This document shows, piece after piece, positions 23,028 to 34,000 of a stretch of DNA of 64,000 nt. Both the position numbers and the translations under genes were made by a program. This DNA is from Nemania diffusa (taxonomy: Eukaryota; Ascomycota; Sordariomycetes; Xylariales; Xylariaceae): contig JBBPUQ010000010.1 in assembly GCA_038501195.1 (NCBI GenBank), forward strand, positions 1,133,501-1,197,500, written 5' to 3'. Position 1 is the first letter of the stretch; each line of letters starts with the position of its first letter. Below the pieces are notes generated by a model. That model was not told the DNA's origin, made no database searches, and saw nothing but the letters and a program-made list of their open reading frames with translations.

Positions 23028-25175
23028 ATGCCAGACGTTGCAGACCTCAAAGAAGATTTAACCGAAGCGGCGAAGGGGGCTAGCAGAAAGATCAGCAATA
23101 TCTTAAAGCGACAGTATCGACTACGCCTGACCAATGCCTGCCGGGTTTGTAACAACTTGAACCTCCGAGATCATGATGAAACGCACCCGATTGGTATACT
23201 TCATCTGGGCTACATGGATGTTCGATCCACCGCTTCCTCTGGATGCCCCTACTGTACCTTGATCCTCAGTTGCATAGAGCATCTCCTCCCTGGCGCTAAG
23301 AAGGATTTCAAAGTAATGCTACAGTATCATGACAATGGCTTCTTTGAAGTGGCGCTTGGATACGACGAGAAATTAAAGTTTGAGATATTCCTCCCTCCAG
23401 GTAAGCCCGTAGCCATCAACTGAAAGAGAGTTTTGTTTATGTCACCCTAGAGTCTGAAATACCGTGTTGTGAGGAAGACCGCGAGACTTTTTTGACATAT
23501 TGCCAACCTATTTCCAGAAATACAGATACCTTCTTGGCCACAGCTTCGAAATTCAGGTACCATTGCACGCCATTCTGGTGATCGGCAGTGCTTCGAATTT
23601 ATCAGGAAGAAGATCCGTGACTGTGAAAACCACCCAGAATGTAACAAGACGTCATCCTTCCTGCTGCCTCATCGAGTCTTGGACATAGGAGCTGCCGGTA
23701 GCGAAACTGTCAAAATTCTTGAAAATTGCAAAGAGCGAGGTCAGCGATACATTGCCCTTAGCTATTGCTGGGGCGGTCATTTACCATTGAAGTCAACCAT
23801 GTCGAATATCTTGGAAATGAAGAACAGAATTCCCTGGGATGACCTGCCCGGGGTATTTAAAGACGTTATTAGAGTGGCCCGGATGCTCGATGTTTACTAT
23901 GTCTGGATCGACTCACTTTGCATTGTACAAGACAACAAAGAAGACTGGGAGATTGAAGCCTCCAGAATGGCCGAGTACTACTCGCAAGCCTACCTCGTTA
24001 TTGCCTGCTCCACATCTCCAAATCCAACGGTGCCATTCCTGGCGCCGCGAGATCCTTACTGGCTTCCCGTTGACATCAAATTCATTGACAAGGGTGGGGC
24101 CTCTCACAACCTAAAGATCCAAAGACTACGCCGTTTGAGATACATGACCTATACGGCACTAGATCATAACAAAGATAAGGCGCACGAGCATGATTTCGGT
24201 CCTCTAAATAAGCGGGCATGGGTGTGGCAAGAAAATGCTCTTGCTACTCGCATCGTTCACTATACTTCTCATGGGCTTGTCTTCGAGTGCAAGGGGGACA
24301 ACGGGGTATATGGTGAAGAAATGCCTGTTCCTCTTCCGCTTGACTGGATTCAAAGTCTCCCTCACTCTTTCGCACACGCAGACGATACATATAAGCAATG
24401 GCACGAACTTGTGAAGACCTACTCAAGCCGCGACTTGACTTTCCACGCAGACAAGCTTCCTGCCATGGGAGGAGCGGCAGCTGAGATGAGTAAGATTTTG
24501 AACTCAAATTACTTAGCTGGGCTTTGGGGGAAGAATCTTCTAAATGATCTCCTCTGGCATTCCGATACCTGGGGAGTTGAGAAGAGCGGAGCATTTACAC
24601 AACCTCCACCAACTCCCCTGAATAATGGCTCGCCATCCTGGTCTTGGGCTTCTCTTAATGGGCGTATTAGCTATCAGTTTAGCGATGAGTCATGTTCTAC
24701 ATCTCGAAGGCTTGCTGCTGTCCAGGATTTTCACATCGAAACATCTAAACATAATGAATTCGGACAATGCCGTGGCGGCTATATTGTGCTTAGTGCACCT
24801 GCATTACGGGCCCATCTGTCCGCTGTGATACCGACGAAATATTTTGGCTACCACCTCTTCCACACGGAGAGCAGGCAGCATATCCCGGAATGTCTAGCAG
24901 ATACAATTCTTGATGTACGTAATTCAGAAGGAAACTCAAATGAAGGAGGCATCCTCTGTCGAGCAGGCCTCACTGAGGGAGGCCAGCGAGCTTCTATTCA
25001 AGGCGAAGTTCTTTGTGTGCTTTTGCAACAACGAGACGCCACTATATTCACCCTCCTGCTGGCTCAATCTGGAGTTGACCCAGGATCTTTTGTGAGGATT
25101 GGCTATTCACGAGTGGATCAAGCAAAACTAGATGTTTCAAGAGTTACTGTCATGGAGAGAATAGTTATCATGTAA
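23028..25175 (+). CDS. HET-domain protein, canonical motifs
   Basis: Two exons, 23028-23400 and 23518-25175, join across a 117-bp GT-AG intron in phase 1 to give 676 residues. Splicing restores continuous protein (PPE then IQIPSWPQLRNSG). Paired CxxC motifs near the N-terminus (C38/C41 and C73/C76) precede the HET domain: YIALSYCWG (202-210), YYVWIDSLCIVQDN (251-264) and KRAWVWQENALATR (356-369). The C-terminal 300 residues include SWSWASLNG, a motif usual in fungal HET proteins. HET proteins trigger non-self recognition or cell death on fusion with incompatible strains. The arrangement resembles the HET gene at 11.6 kb, but the two are clearly diverged, so this is not a recent tandem copy. 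Confidence 0.88.
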
Positions 25176-25370
25176 TTAGAAGTGTATCCAGTAAAGCCCC
25201 GCAATATCAGTCATGGCGATACCTGTGACGTCGATATTAAAGTTGCGCAATTGTCTCAGAAATTTGTTCTACTGTGTGAAGAGCCTAGAATATGAATTGT
25301 AAACGAGCAACATACATGATTGATATACTATGCTTATTTTGTACTATCGCCGCCGGTGTACTAAAACAAA
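25176..25370. other. HET gene 3' flank
   Basis: Short AT-leaning flank between the HET stop codon and the start of the dispersed repeat; no gene seen. Confidence 0.5.
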
Positions 25371-25850
25371 ACGAGTGCATAGTGAAACGAAGCGTGCAAT
25401 ATACACACAACGCACTCTAGAGAACTGGCGACGGCCATCTTAATCACTTCTAGAGATTTAAGGTAATAAAACGAGTAGTATAGTAAAGGAATCGAGTAAT
25501 ATTGGTGTAGCAAGCCCCTATATGGGCTGCTCAGCGACCTAGTTGGTCGATGCCGAAGGTATCGATGCCTCGCATGGCCTTTTAATAGAAAACTGTCTTC
25601 TTTCTAGCTAATAAATAGAAAAATGAGAAAACTAGGGTCCTGATGACCTAACAAACACGACCCTGCAGCAGTGTCGCACGCACTGTCTCAATATATCGGA
25701 ATGTTTACCACCCTTCTTGTGTTAAAAAGAAGTCTAGTTTTATAACTTATGGCATAGCCACAAGCCTATAGTTTGAGAGGTAACTTGACTACCCGCCCTG
25801 TCTTGTCCCCCAAGCGTGAAATACAATGCTAATTGAATATGGCGCTCCCT
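25371..25850. repeat. Dispersed repeat, copy A
   Basis: This non-coding segment resembles two others in the window. Its first 320 bp match copy B (about 50,540-50,845), for example GCACTCTA, then CCATCTTAATCACTTCTAGA and the later CACTGTCTCAA. Its last 100 bp match copy C (about 63,300-63,405), for example AGTTTTATA, then ATAGCCACAAGC and CCAAGCG(T/C)GAAAT. Identity is roughly 70-80% by eye. The copies could be solo LTRs or MITE/SINE-type elements; ends and target duplications were not resolved. Confidence 0.6.
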
Positions 25851-26538
25851 ACAAGAAAAACAAGTTCAATGATGCCCATTTAACTAGTTTTAAAAGATTA
25901 AAAATAGAAATTATTCATATTTCTTTAGTAATTTTCTTTTTAAAGCACTTATTAATTTATAAATGTTTTCAATATAATTAACTTATTTAATAATAAATTT
26001 CTTAATAGGTATTTCTTTTAATTCAATTTTATTTTCCATTTCGCAGAAAAGTTAAGCTGCAGCCTCATGCTAGTTAACAGTAAACAAAAAAAAAAAACTG
26101 TATTTGACCTTAGCTCCGGTGTAATCATATCAACTAAGCATGGGCGGCTACTTAAATCTGAGTTTGATCTTAAAATCTGTAGCCGAAATAAGAATATTTA
26201 TTTACTTATTTCCGCAGTGTATTTGGCTGCAATACGACATAAGAACTTGGGTTTACTCACGTCACTACTCCGCCCATTAAGCTCGACAGAATATAGCTTA
26301 TAATAGGGGCTAATGTAGAATAGTCATTGATTTACCAATCTATATCCAGTTACCGAACGGGTCTGTGGGTATAGGTCTAAATCAACTATGTATTTCTAAA
26401 CGACCGGTCTCAAGCTTCAACATAGCTATATTATCGTCGCCCTCGAGTCAGTCCCGCTAGGATTCCTCCGTATACTGCGTACTACTACTATGCGGCCTCA
26501 GCAAGTTTGCAATGGCATAGAATTTCTGCTAGTACCAT
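25851..26538. other. AT-rich intergenic sequence
   Basis: A small AT-rich patch (about 25,870-26,090), milder than the later RIP blocks, lies between copy A of the dispersed repeat and the methyltransferase 3' end. Open frames here (for example 26,067-26,303) show no protein character. Confidence 0.4.
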
Positions 26539-27403
26539 CTAAGTAGCAGTGTTTCCAGTTTTTGAAGCGGGCCGGTATACGCTCATCTCTAAGCCATTTG
26601 TATATGGCAGTGTCACGTTGTAAAAGCCGCTCCCCGGCGCGCGAAGGTATGCTAATAAGTCAGCGTATCCTGTCGCCCCTGAAATTGTGTTGTCCGTAAG
26701 GACGACAGCACCGTATTTCAACTTAGATTGTACTATCTTAAGTGTTGGAAGGGCAAGCGCCGACCATACTAGATACAACTCGTTGGTAAGTAACCTCTTA
26801 AAAGTATTGGACATCAAAACGCATGGAACTGCATTGTGAAGATGAAACATGGGTGACGAGGAGCCGTAGAAGAATAGACTCACTATCAAGGAGCAAAATG
26901 TCAACTTCTGGCAGATCCTGCTTCAGAGTCTCGAGTAGATCACCGACTCGCAAGTCTATTTCTCGCTCGACTGACTCGCCACACTGCTTCCAGTACTTCT
27001 TTGCAGTCTCCGCCTTTTGTGTCTCCTTTTCTGTCGCAATGACAACTCCTGGTTTTCCGCTGGCGGCTTTATTCTGGGCAACAGCAAGAGCGAGGTAGAT
27101 GGTGCTGACACCGAAACTGGTCCCTGCCTCAACGATATTCGTAGCCCCGGTAGCTGTGGCCAGTTGGTAAAGGAAGTGGCACTTGTCCTCGTCGAGTGCG
27201 ATGAATTTGTCAAGCATGAGTTTGTCAAACTCTACTCTGGGATCGCTGCCTTTCATCCTATCCTCTAAGTCACCAAGGACAGTAGAGGAAAAGACCTTGC
27301 CGTTAGCGGCAATAGCGGCTTCTTGTTCCAGAGAGACCTTGTGCAGCTGGGAAAGAAGCAGGAGCACATTCTCTGGAGCTTTGACTGGCGACGGCAAGGA
27401 CAT
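26539..27403 (-). CDS. Class I O-methyltransferase (CCoAOMT-like)
   Basis: Two exons, 27403-26884 and 26768-26539, join across a 115-bp intron (phase 1) to encode 249 residues. The fold is that of Methyltransf_3: NIVEAGTSFGVSTIYLA (about 89-105) is the SAM-binding motif I, ATEKE (about 123-127) the acidic end of strand 2, and VDILLLDIW (about 168-176) the metal/substrate strand restored by splicing. VVLTDN (near 200) matches the usual VxDN metal site. Such enzymes methylate catechol-type hydroxyls using SAM and a divalent metal; fungal members are mostly of unknown substrate. It is transcribed away from the PLP-enzyme gene 1.4 kb away, with which it may share regulation. Without the intron the second exon would appear as a separate frame. 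Confidence 0.85.
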
Positions 27404-28779
27404 ACTGGTAGAAAGGGGAGTAGTTCGAGTTTCCGATTTACAAAAGAGAGTTTCCTATCCGTAATACTAGAACAACTGAAGAATAAAATCTGACAACTCG
27501 AGAGAATAAAACTCGCATCTAGAGGAAACAAAACTTAAATAAACTTTGAAAATGAAGGAAGGTTGTAGTTCAAAGGAAAACTAACCTGTTCGCCGAAGCC
27601 GGCCGCGTACATGGAATCTATATAACGAGAAAGATGTTGATGTTATGTTAGATAATCGCGACGGTTGCTGCATCACCAGTAAACATCTATAATATCAACT
27701 AAACCTATCAAATAGCTAACAACAGTTAATTACCCCGCAGCACATAATTCACTTCTCCGGGGAATAATTGAACCTAGCTTCACGAATAAACCTGGCACCA
27801 CTATCCTATACTATTTCCACACCCTAGCATCGATTATGATGATAAGAACATTTATCTCCGCGGAGAAGCTACGCACAGCATATTAGAGTCGAACTAAACT
27901 ACTAAACTGTTAAATTAGATTCGAGAAGTAGTCATAGCCGATCGCTCTGTGACTTGACTCCGCTGCCCCATTTTTACAAAGACCTCAACCGATCGAATAA
28001 TTGCGTAAGGATCCACGAGAGATCATAGGGGTATATTTGCGCACCTAAACCTCGAGAAAACATTTACCCGTCGAATAACTAAGTATTATTATTAGTTGGC
28101 CATATTTCGACAATGACAGGAGACTGCCCGGTAATGCGCTTACTGTTTAACCTGGCGAATTTGCGTTGATATCGACGGGTCAGGCTAAAAAAGAACCGAT
28201 TTGCATCTGTTATAACGACAAGCATATCCCAACTAATACTTCCTGCGCGTACAACGAGACTATGCATATTATCCCGAGGCGGCTTGTTGATGATGACTCA
28301 GCGGTCCGCACCGGAGTCCGTCAGCGGCCCCTTTTTTTCAGGGATTAGGCGCTTAGCAGACAGGGCCGAAGACGACGCAGTCGATGACTGTTCTTTTGTA
28401 TTTTCTTTGGATTTTCGCTACCGTGTAAAAAAGGGGTTGGGCCTAGTCCTGTACTATGGGCTATGCGTGGTGTTGTTTTAGTTCGACTCCGACTTGTCAT
28501 AGTAGCTCGCTCTGACTCATCACCAAGCGTTCTAACTTGTGATGGAATGCTACATTCTAAGGTCAAATGCTGGCGCGCGGGTCTGCGTGGTTACGTAAGG
28601 ATAATATCGAGTTTTACATACAATCTCTCTTACCAAGCATATAATACCTATATCGTAACAACAAGATTCCTAGTTTGGTACTCAGAAAGTTAACGTCTGC
28701 GCCCTTGACACTGCCCCCGATATCTTGAGCATTACAATTTACTTCGGATTACCGCTAGTATTAATCACGATCCCCTATC
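27404..28779. other. Shared upstream region of the methyltransferase and PLP-enzyme genes
   Basis: A 1.38-kb non-coding interval between two divergent genes, so both promoters lie here. No clear TATA or palindromic Zn-cluster site was found by eye. Short open frames at about 28,079-28,566 on both strands overlap and lack motifs. Confidence 0.45.
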
Positions 28780-30602
28780 ATGGAGGCGCCGCCGCCATCT
28801 GTTGATCCCGTTGAAGATGTCATAAATCGGTATCATGTCTCAAGAAGAGGCGGCTTCAACTGCCTGTACAGAGATGAATGGGGTAGCAGAGAGAAGTCGA
28901 TGGCAAATCCATGGTCCTCTAACAATCCTGACGGAGTGTAAGGCTTTCGAGGTGGCTAGCTCGACCTTTCCGTTCGAATCCTGACAGATGTAATAATAGG
29001 GTATTGCTTCGGCTAGCAGAAAACAGTCTCATGCACGAACAGATTGCCGAGTTCTTTCACAAGCAGGTGATTAGAGCACCATTCTTCTGATAGGTACTAG
29101 AGACTAATAGGCCTTGTCGCAAATGTAGATTCAACTCCTGCCTGCTGACCATCTTACTTATAGTATTGGTCCGCGGGGGTCTCTAAGACTACGTGGCGCT
29201 CTGGCTGCCATCTTAAATGATAAATTCCACGCTCGCGTCACGGTTACTCCTAACGATCTCTGTGTCACCCCTGGTCTGGCAAGTTGCATAGATTCAGTGG
29301 CGTGGGCTACTTGCAATCCTAACGATATCATCTTGGTCCCGACGCCTTACTACAGCGGGTTTACCGTCCATGTCACGCATAGGTCGGGTGTGAAACTGGT
29401 AGGGGTTGATTATTCAGACATCCCCGGCTACTCAGGCCTCGACGATCTCTTCCTGCCTGAAATCAACATGAAGGCGCTAGAGGCTGCTGTTAAAAAAGCC
29501 AAGCAAAATGGCCTCACCGTCGGTGCTCTCATGATCACACAGTAGGCGCTCTCCTCCTTCTTTCTTTCTTCTTTTTTTTTGCCCCTGCAGAATAAACCTC
29601 TATTTTTTATTATGCATGCTAACATATTACATGTAAAGACCAAACAATCCTCTTGGTCGATGTTATGTGAGTCTCCCAAACTACCTAGCCAGAACATAGT
29701 GTTTCGAGCTTCCGGGACTGCTAATCATCACCCTAGCCACCTGAGACCATGAAAGCATTCCTCGCTTTTTGCAGTCGACATCAAATACACCTCATTTCGG
29801 ACGAGATCTACGCACAGTCAGTTTATCAAAACCCAGATATGCCCAACGCCACACCCTTCACCTCTGTTCTGTCCCTTGACTGGCAAGGTGTCATCGACCC
29901 CGTGATGGTCCACGTGATGTGGGGGGCGAGCAAGGACTTTTGCGCAAACGGGCTACGTCTCGGCATGCTCTATACGAAGAATAAAGGGGTGCTAGGGGCC
30001 ATATCAAGCAACGGGTACGTCTGATCTAAAGACTAACTAATCGCGCCGCCGTCTTATTGACAGACGAGAAGCCAGTTTGCATGGTCTCCACACGTTATGC
30101 AGGACGTGTGGGCTGCGATGCTCGAGGATCGGGAGTGGCTTGAAGCCTTCTTTGCTAAGAACCACGAGCTCATGGCTCGCAACTACGCCATAGCTGCGTC
30201 GTTCTTCCGGGAACACCAGATCGAGTACTCTGAATCGTAGGTGCCTTTGCCTTGCATATATCTGCATCCACTCTGGAGTGCAGGACTGACGTGAACAAAC
30301 GTAGTAATGCCGGTCTTTTCATGTGGATCGACCTTCGCCGTTTCCTGTTGCCTAAGTCGCTTCGGGACAAGGCAGAATACGACGACTTAAAAGTAACGTC
30401 CCCTAAAGCTGACACGTATCGAGCGCGTGAAGCAAGAGTCGCAGCTATCTGTATGGAGAACAAGGTTTTCGTTTCTCCAGGCGCTCTTTATGCAGCTTCT
30501 GAATATGGATGGTTTAGAATTACTTTCACGTTGGCAGAAGATGCGCTTAGAGAAGGACTACGCCGTATAGGGAAAGCCCTGGAGACAGTAGGGGATTGGT
30601 AG
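28780..30602 (+). CDS. ACC synthase-like PLP-dependent aminotransferase (class I/II)
   Basis: Seven exons: 28780-28937, 29000-29066, 29129-29541, 29639-29666, 29737-30014, 30069-30236 and 30305-30602. All phases agree and give 469 residues. The 28-bp fourth exon supplies PNNPLGRCY, the PLP-binding Asn region. Other family marks: PDGVVLLRLAENSL, HLTYSIGPRG, PTPYYSGF, SDEIYAQ (D244, Y247), WGASKDF with the Schiff-base lysine K288, and WFRITF with the carboxylate-binding R442. Plant ACC synthase makes the ethylene precursor from S-adenosylmethionine. Fungal relatives often have other activities and occur in metabolite clusters, so the reaction here is uncertain. The exon 6 acceptor (GAG at 30066-30068) is the least certain junction. 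The gene ends only about 190 bp before a RIP-mutated block yet looks intact. Confidence 0.85.
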
Positions 30603-30789
30603 TGCCTTGGATGCTCCGTATCCGCACTGCATGTTTTTTGGGCTATCATGGTATATGTGCCCTCACTTTTAAATTCACAGATAAGGTAATAGTCTACAGG
30701 GTATCTTGCATGATGGCCCCTGAGCAGGATTTATCCCGGTGCTACGTAACTATCTTTATTGCATCAAAGCGCGAGCAGAGCAATCGAAT

Positions 30790-31065
30790 ACTAAGACGGT
30801 ATGGATAGCCTGACCACATGGGGGTTAGGTTGATTAGGTCATCAAGACTTAGTTTTTCTTTTCTTTTATTTAAAATAGTTAGCCCATACTAGTTAAAAAT
30901 AGTAAATACGCCTTTTATGCAGCTTTTTTTAGAAGTTTGCTATATTTAAATATATATTTGCATTATTTATTTACTATTTTTTTAAGCTTTAAATTTTTAA
31001 AAATAATTTATATAACTATAGTTAATTTTTTAAAATATATAATATATATTATATATTTTGTTTTA
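30790..31065. repeat. Left LTR of the outer element
   Basis: Its outer 80 bp retain G and C (for example CCTGACCACATGGGGG), while the inner part is heavily mutated. The same outer bases in the right copy are converted to A/T. Confidence 0.75.
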
Positions 31066-34000
31066 TTAATATTTTTAATAAAGTTTTATATTATATTAAC
31101 TATTAAATTTTAAAACTAAAGCTTTAGTTAACAAAAAAAAAAAAACAAAAATAAAATATTATAAATAATAAAACTAATATTATTTTTTTTATTATATTTA
31201 GTTTTTTAAAGTTTAAATTAATAAAATTTTTAATAAAAATAATAGCTTTAAAAACATATTTATAAAAATTAGAAAATATTTAATATTTTTATTTCAGTTA
31301 TATTAAAAATTAAATATTTTAGTTTAAGTTTTTAAAGCTATTTTTATTATTACAAAAATTATAATTAATATTAAATTATTATTAAATATAAAACTTAATA
31401 TAAAAAGTAATATTTTTAAAATTAAAATAAAAAAAAGTTAATTATATTTTAATATATTAAATTAAAATATAGTTTTATTATATTAAACTATAAAAACTAT
31501 ATTATAATTATAAATATATAAATTAAAAATAAAAATTATAATTAATTAAATAAATAAATAGCAATAATAAACTATTAGTATAAAATAATAGCTTTAAAAT
31601 ATAAATATATTTTAAATTTAAAAAAATATATTAATAAGTAAAAATATAAATTAATTACTAATAAATTAATATTAATTATATTATTTAATAAAATAATAAA
31701 AAAATTAAATTAATTTATTAAAATATAAAAAGTTTATTATTTTTTAATAGTTTATTAAATTATAATTATTAAATTATTTAAAACTATTATTATATTTAAA
31801 TATTTTTATTACTTTTTAATTTTATAGTTTTATATATATTTAAATAATTGTTTATTATTTTAGTAATATTGTTATATTTATTTAAATCAAACATTTTTTT
31901 ATTTATTATTTTATAAATTTATATTTTTATTATATTTATATTATTAAATTTAAACAAATTTATTAAAATATTTTGCTAATTTAGCTTTAATAATAATATT
32001 AGTTTTAGTTTTATTATTTAAAATTTTAATATAAAAATATTTAATAATAATAATATTATTGTTATAATTACTATAGCTTTAATTATTAAAAATATAAAAA
32101 ATATTATTTATATAATTTTATTAAATTTTTTTAATTTAAAAATATTTTTTTATTTATTATTTAAAAAAAATGCTATTATTAATTAGCTAAAATAGCTTAA
32201 AATATTATTTATAATTTAAAAAATTTTTATTTAATTTTTAATTAAACAATTATTTATTTATATATAATTAAAACAATAAATAAAAATTATTTATAAATAT
32301 ATTAAAAATATTAATATTTAATTAAAAGTTAAACAAAAGTTTAAATTAATATTTAATTATAGCAATTTTAAACAGTAATATTTTTTATTAATTTTATTAA
32401 AAAAATATAAGTTAAAACTAAAAAAAAATATTATTAAAAATATAAAATTATATTTTAAAAAATATTATATTTTTATAAAAAAAGTAAAAAAAATAAAAAA
32501 ATTTTTTAATAACAAAATTTTTATTTATAAACTGTTTAAAAATATTAAAAAACTTATATTAAAATATATTATAACTAATTTTTAAATAAATTATAATTTT
32601 TTATATATTATAGTTTATAACTAGTTATAGCTTAAACTAATAAAATAAGTTGTTATAACATTTAAATTAAATTATTACAACATTAAAACTAAAAATATAA
32701 AAACTATATAGTATATATATAATAAAAATTTATATAATTAATAGTTTTTTTAACAAAACTATTATATTTTAGTATTTTTTATAATTTAAATATTATTTTA
32801 AATTATTTAATTTTAATAATAAGTTGTAATAAATAGCAAATTTATAATTTTGTAATAAAAAAAACCTACTGTTATATTTAAAAACTAGTTTAATAATAAA
32901 GTCGATTTTATTATAAAGCAATTAAAAAAAATAAAAATTGCAATTTAAAAAATAAAACTAATAAAAAAAAAAAAAGCTAAAATTAAAAATAAACTAGCTT
33001 TTTTTTAGTTTATTATTTTTTAAAATTAAAATAACTAAATATTTTTTTTAAATATTTTTATTATATAATTATATAAATAGTTTTTTTATTATTTATATTA
33101 ACTAAGTTTTTTATTTTAATAGTTAAATTTTTAATTATAAAAAGTTTTATTTATTAATTTAATTTTAAATGTTTTTATTATAACTAGCTTTAAATTAAAA
33201 AATAACAAAAAACAATTAAGTTAAAAAAAATATAAAATAAATTAAAACTTAAATAATATTAATTGTTATATTTATAACAAGTTAAAATATTACTTTAAAA
33301 ATTATAAATAAGCATAAATAATAAATAAAAAAAATATTTTTTACTATAATTAAAAGTAGCATTTAAAAAATAAAGTTTTTTTAGTTTTATAACAAATTTT
33401 AATGTTTTTTTTAAATATAATATAAAAAGTTAAAAAAAACAACAAAAATATTATTAAAAAAGCTTTTAAATAAATAAATATTTTTTATTTTAATAAAAAT
33501 ATTTATTTAGTTTAAAAAATATATTATTAGTTTATATTTAAAAAAATTATTAAATTTAACAAAAAGTTTAAATAAAAATATTGTAACTATTAAGCTAAAA
33601 AAATTAATTAAGTTTTATTAACAGTTATAATTTTATATAACTTTTAAATAATTAATGTTATAAATATAAAACTTAATTTATTAAAAGCAAAAAAAGTTAA
33701 TATAGCAAATATTATTATATATATAATTAAAAAAAGTTTTATAACAGTTAAATATTTTATAAATAAAAATTTATTAAATAAATATTTTTAAATTATATAT
33801 TATAATAAAAATAATATTAAAAAATATATTAAATATATTTTTAATAAAAACTTTTTAAATATTAATATTTTATAAATTAATATAGTTATTACTAAATATA
33901 TAAAATTATTTAAATAATAAAAAAGCAATAATAATAATACTATTAGTATTAATTAAATTTAAAACTTTATTAAAATAAATATAAAATTTAATTAAAAAAA

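Noticed and set aside
28965..28987. B-box-like GTTCGAATCC
   Set aside because: Lies inside the first intron of the ACC-synthase-like gene, with no A box or T-arm stem.
30793..31065. Firm target duplication for the outer LTR element
   Set aside because: ATACT and GTACT differ by one base and the implied LTR start is AA rather than TG, so I report it only as possible.
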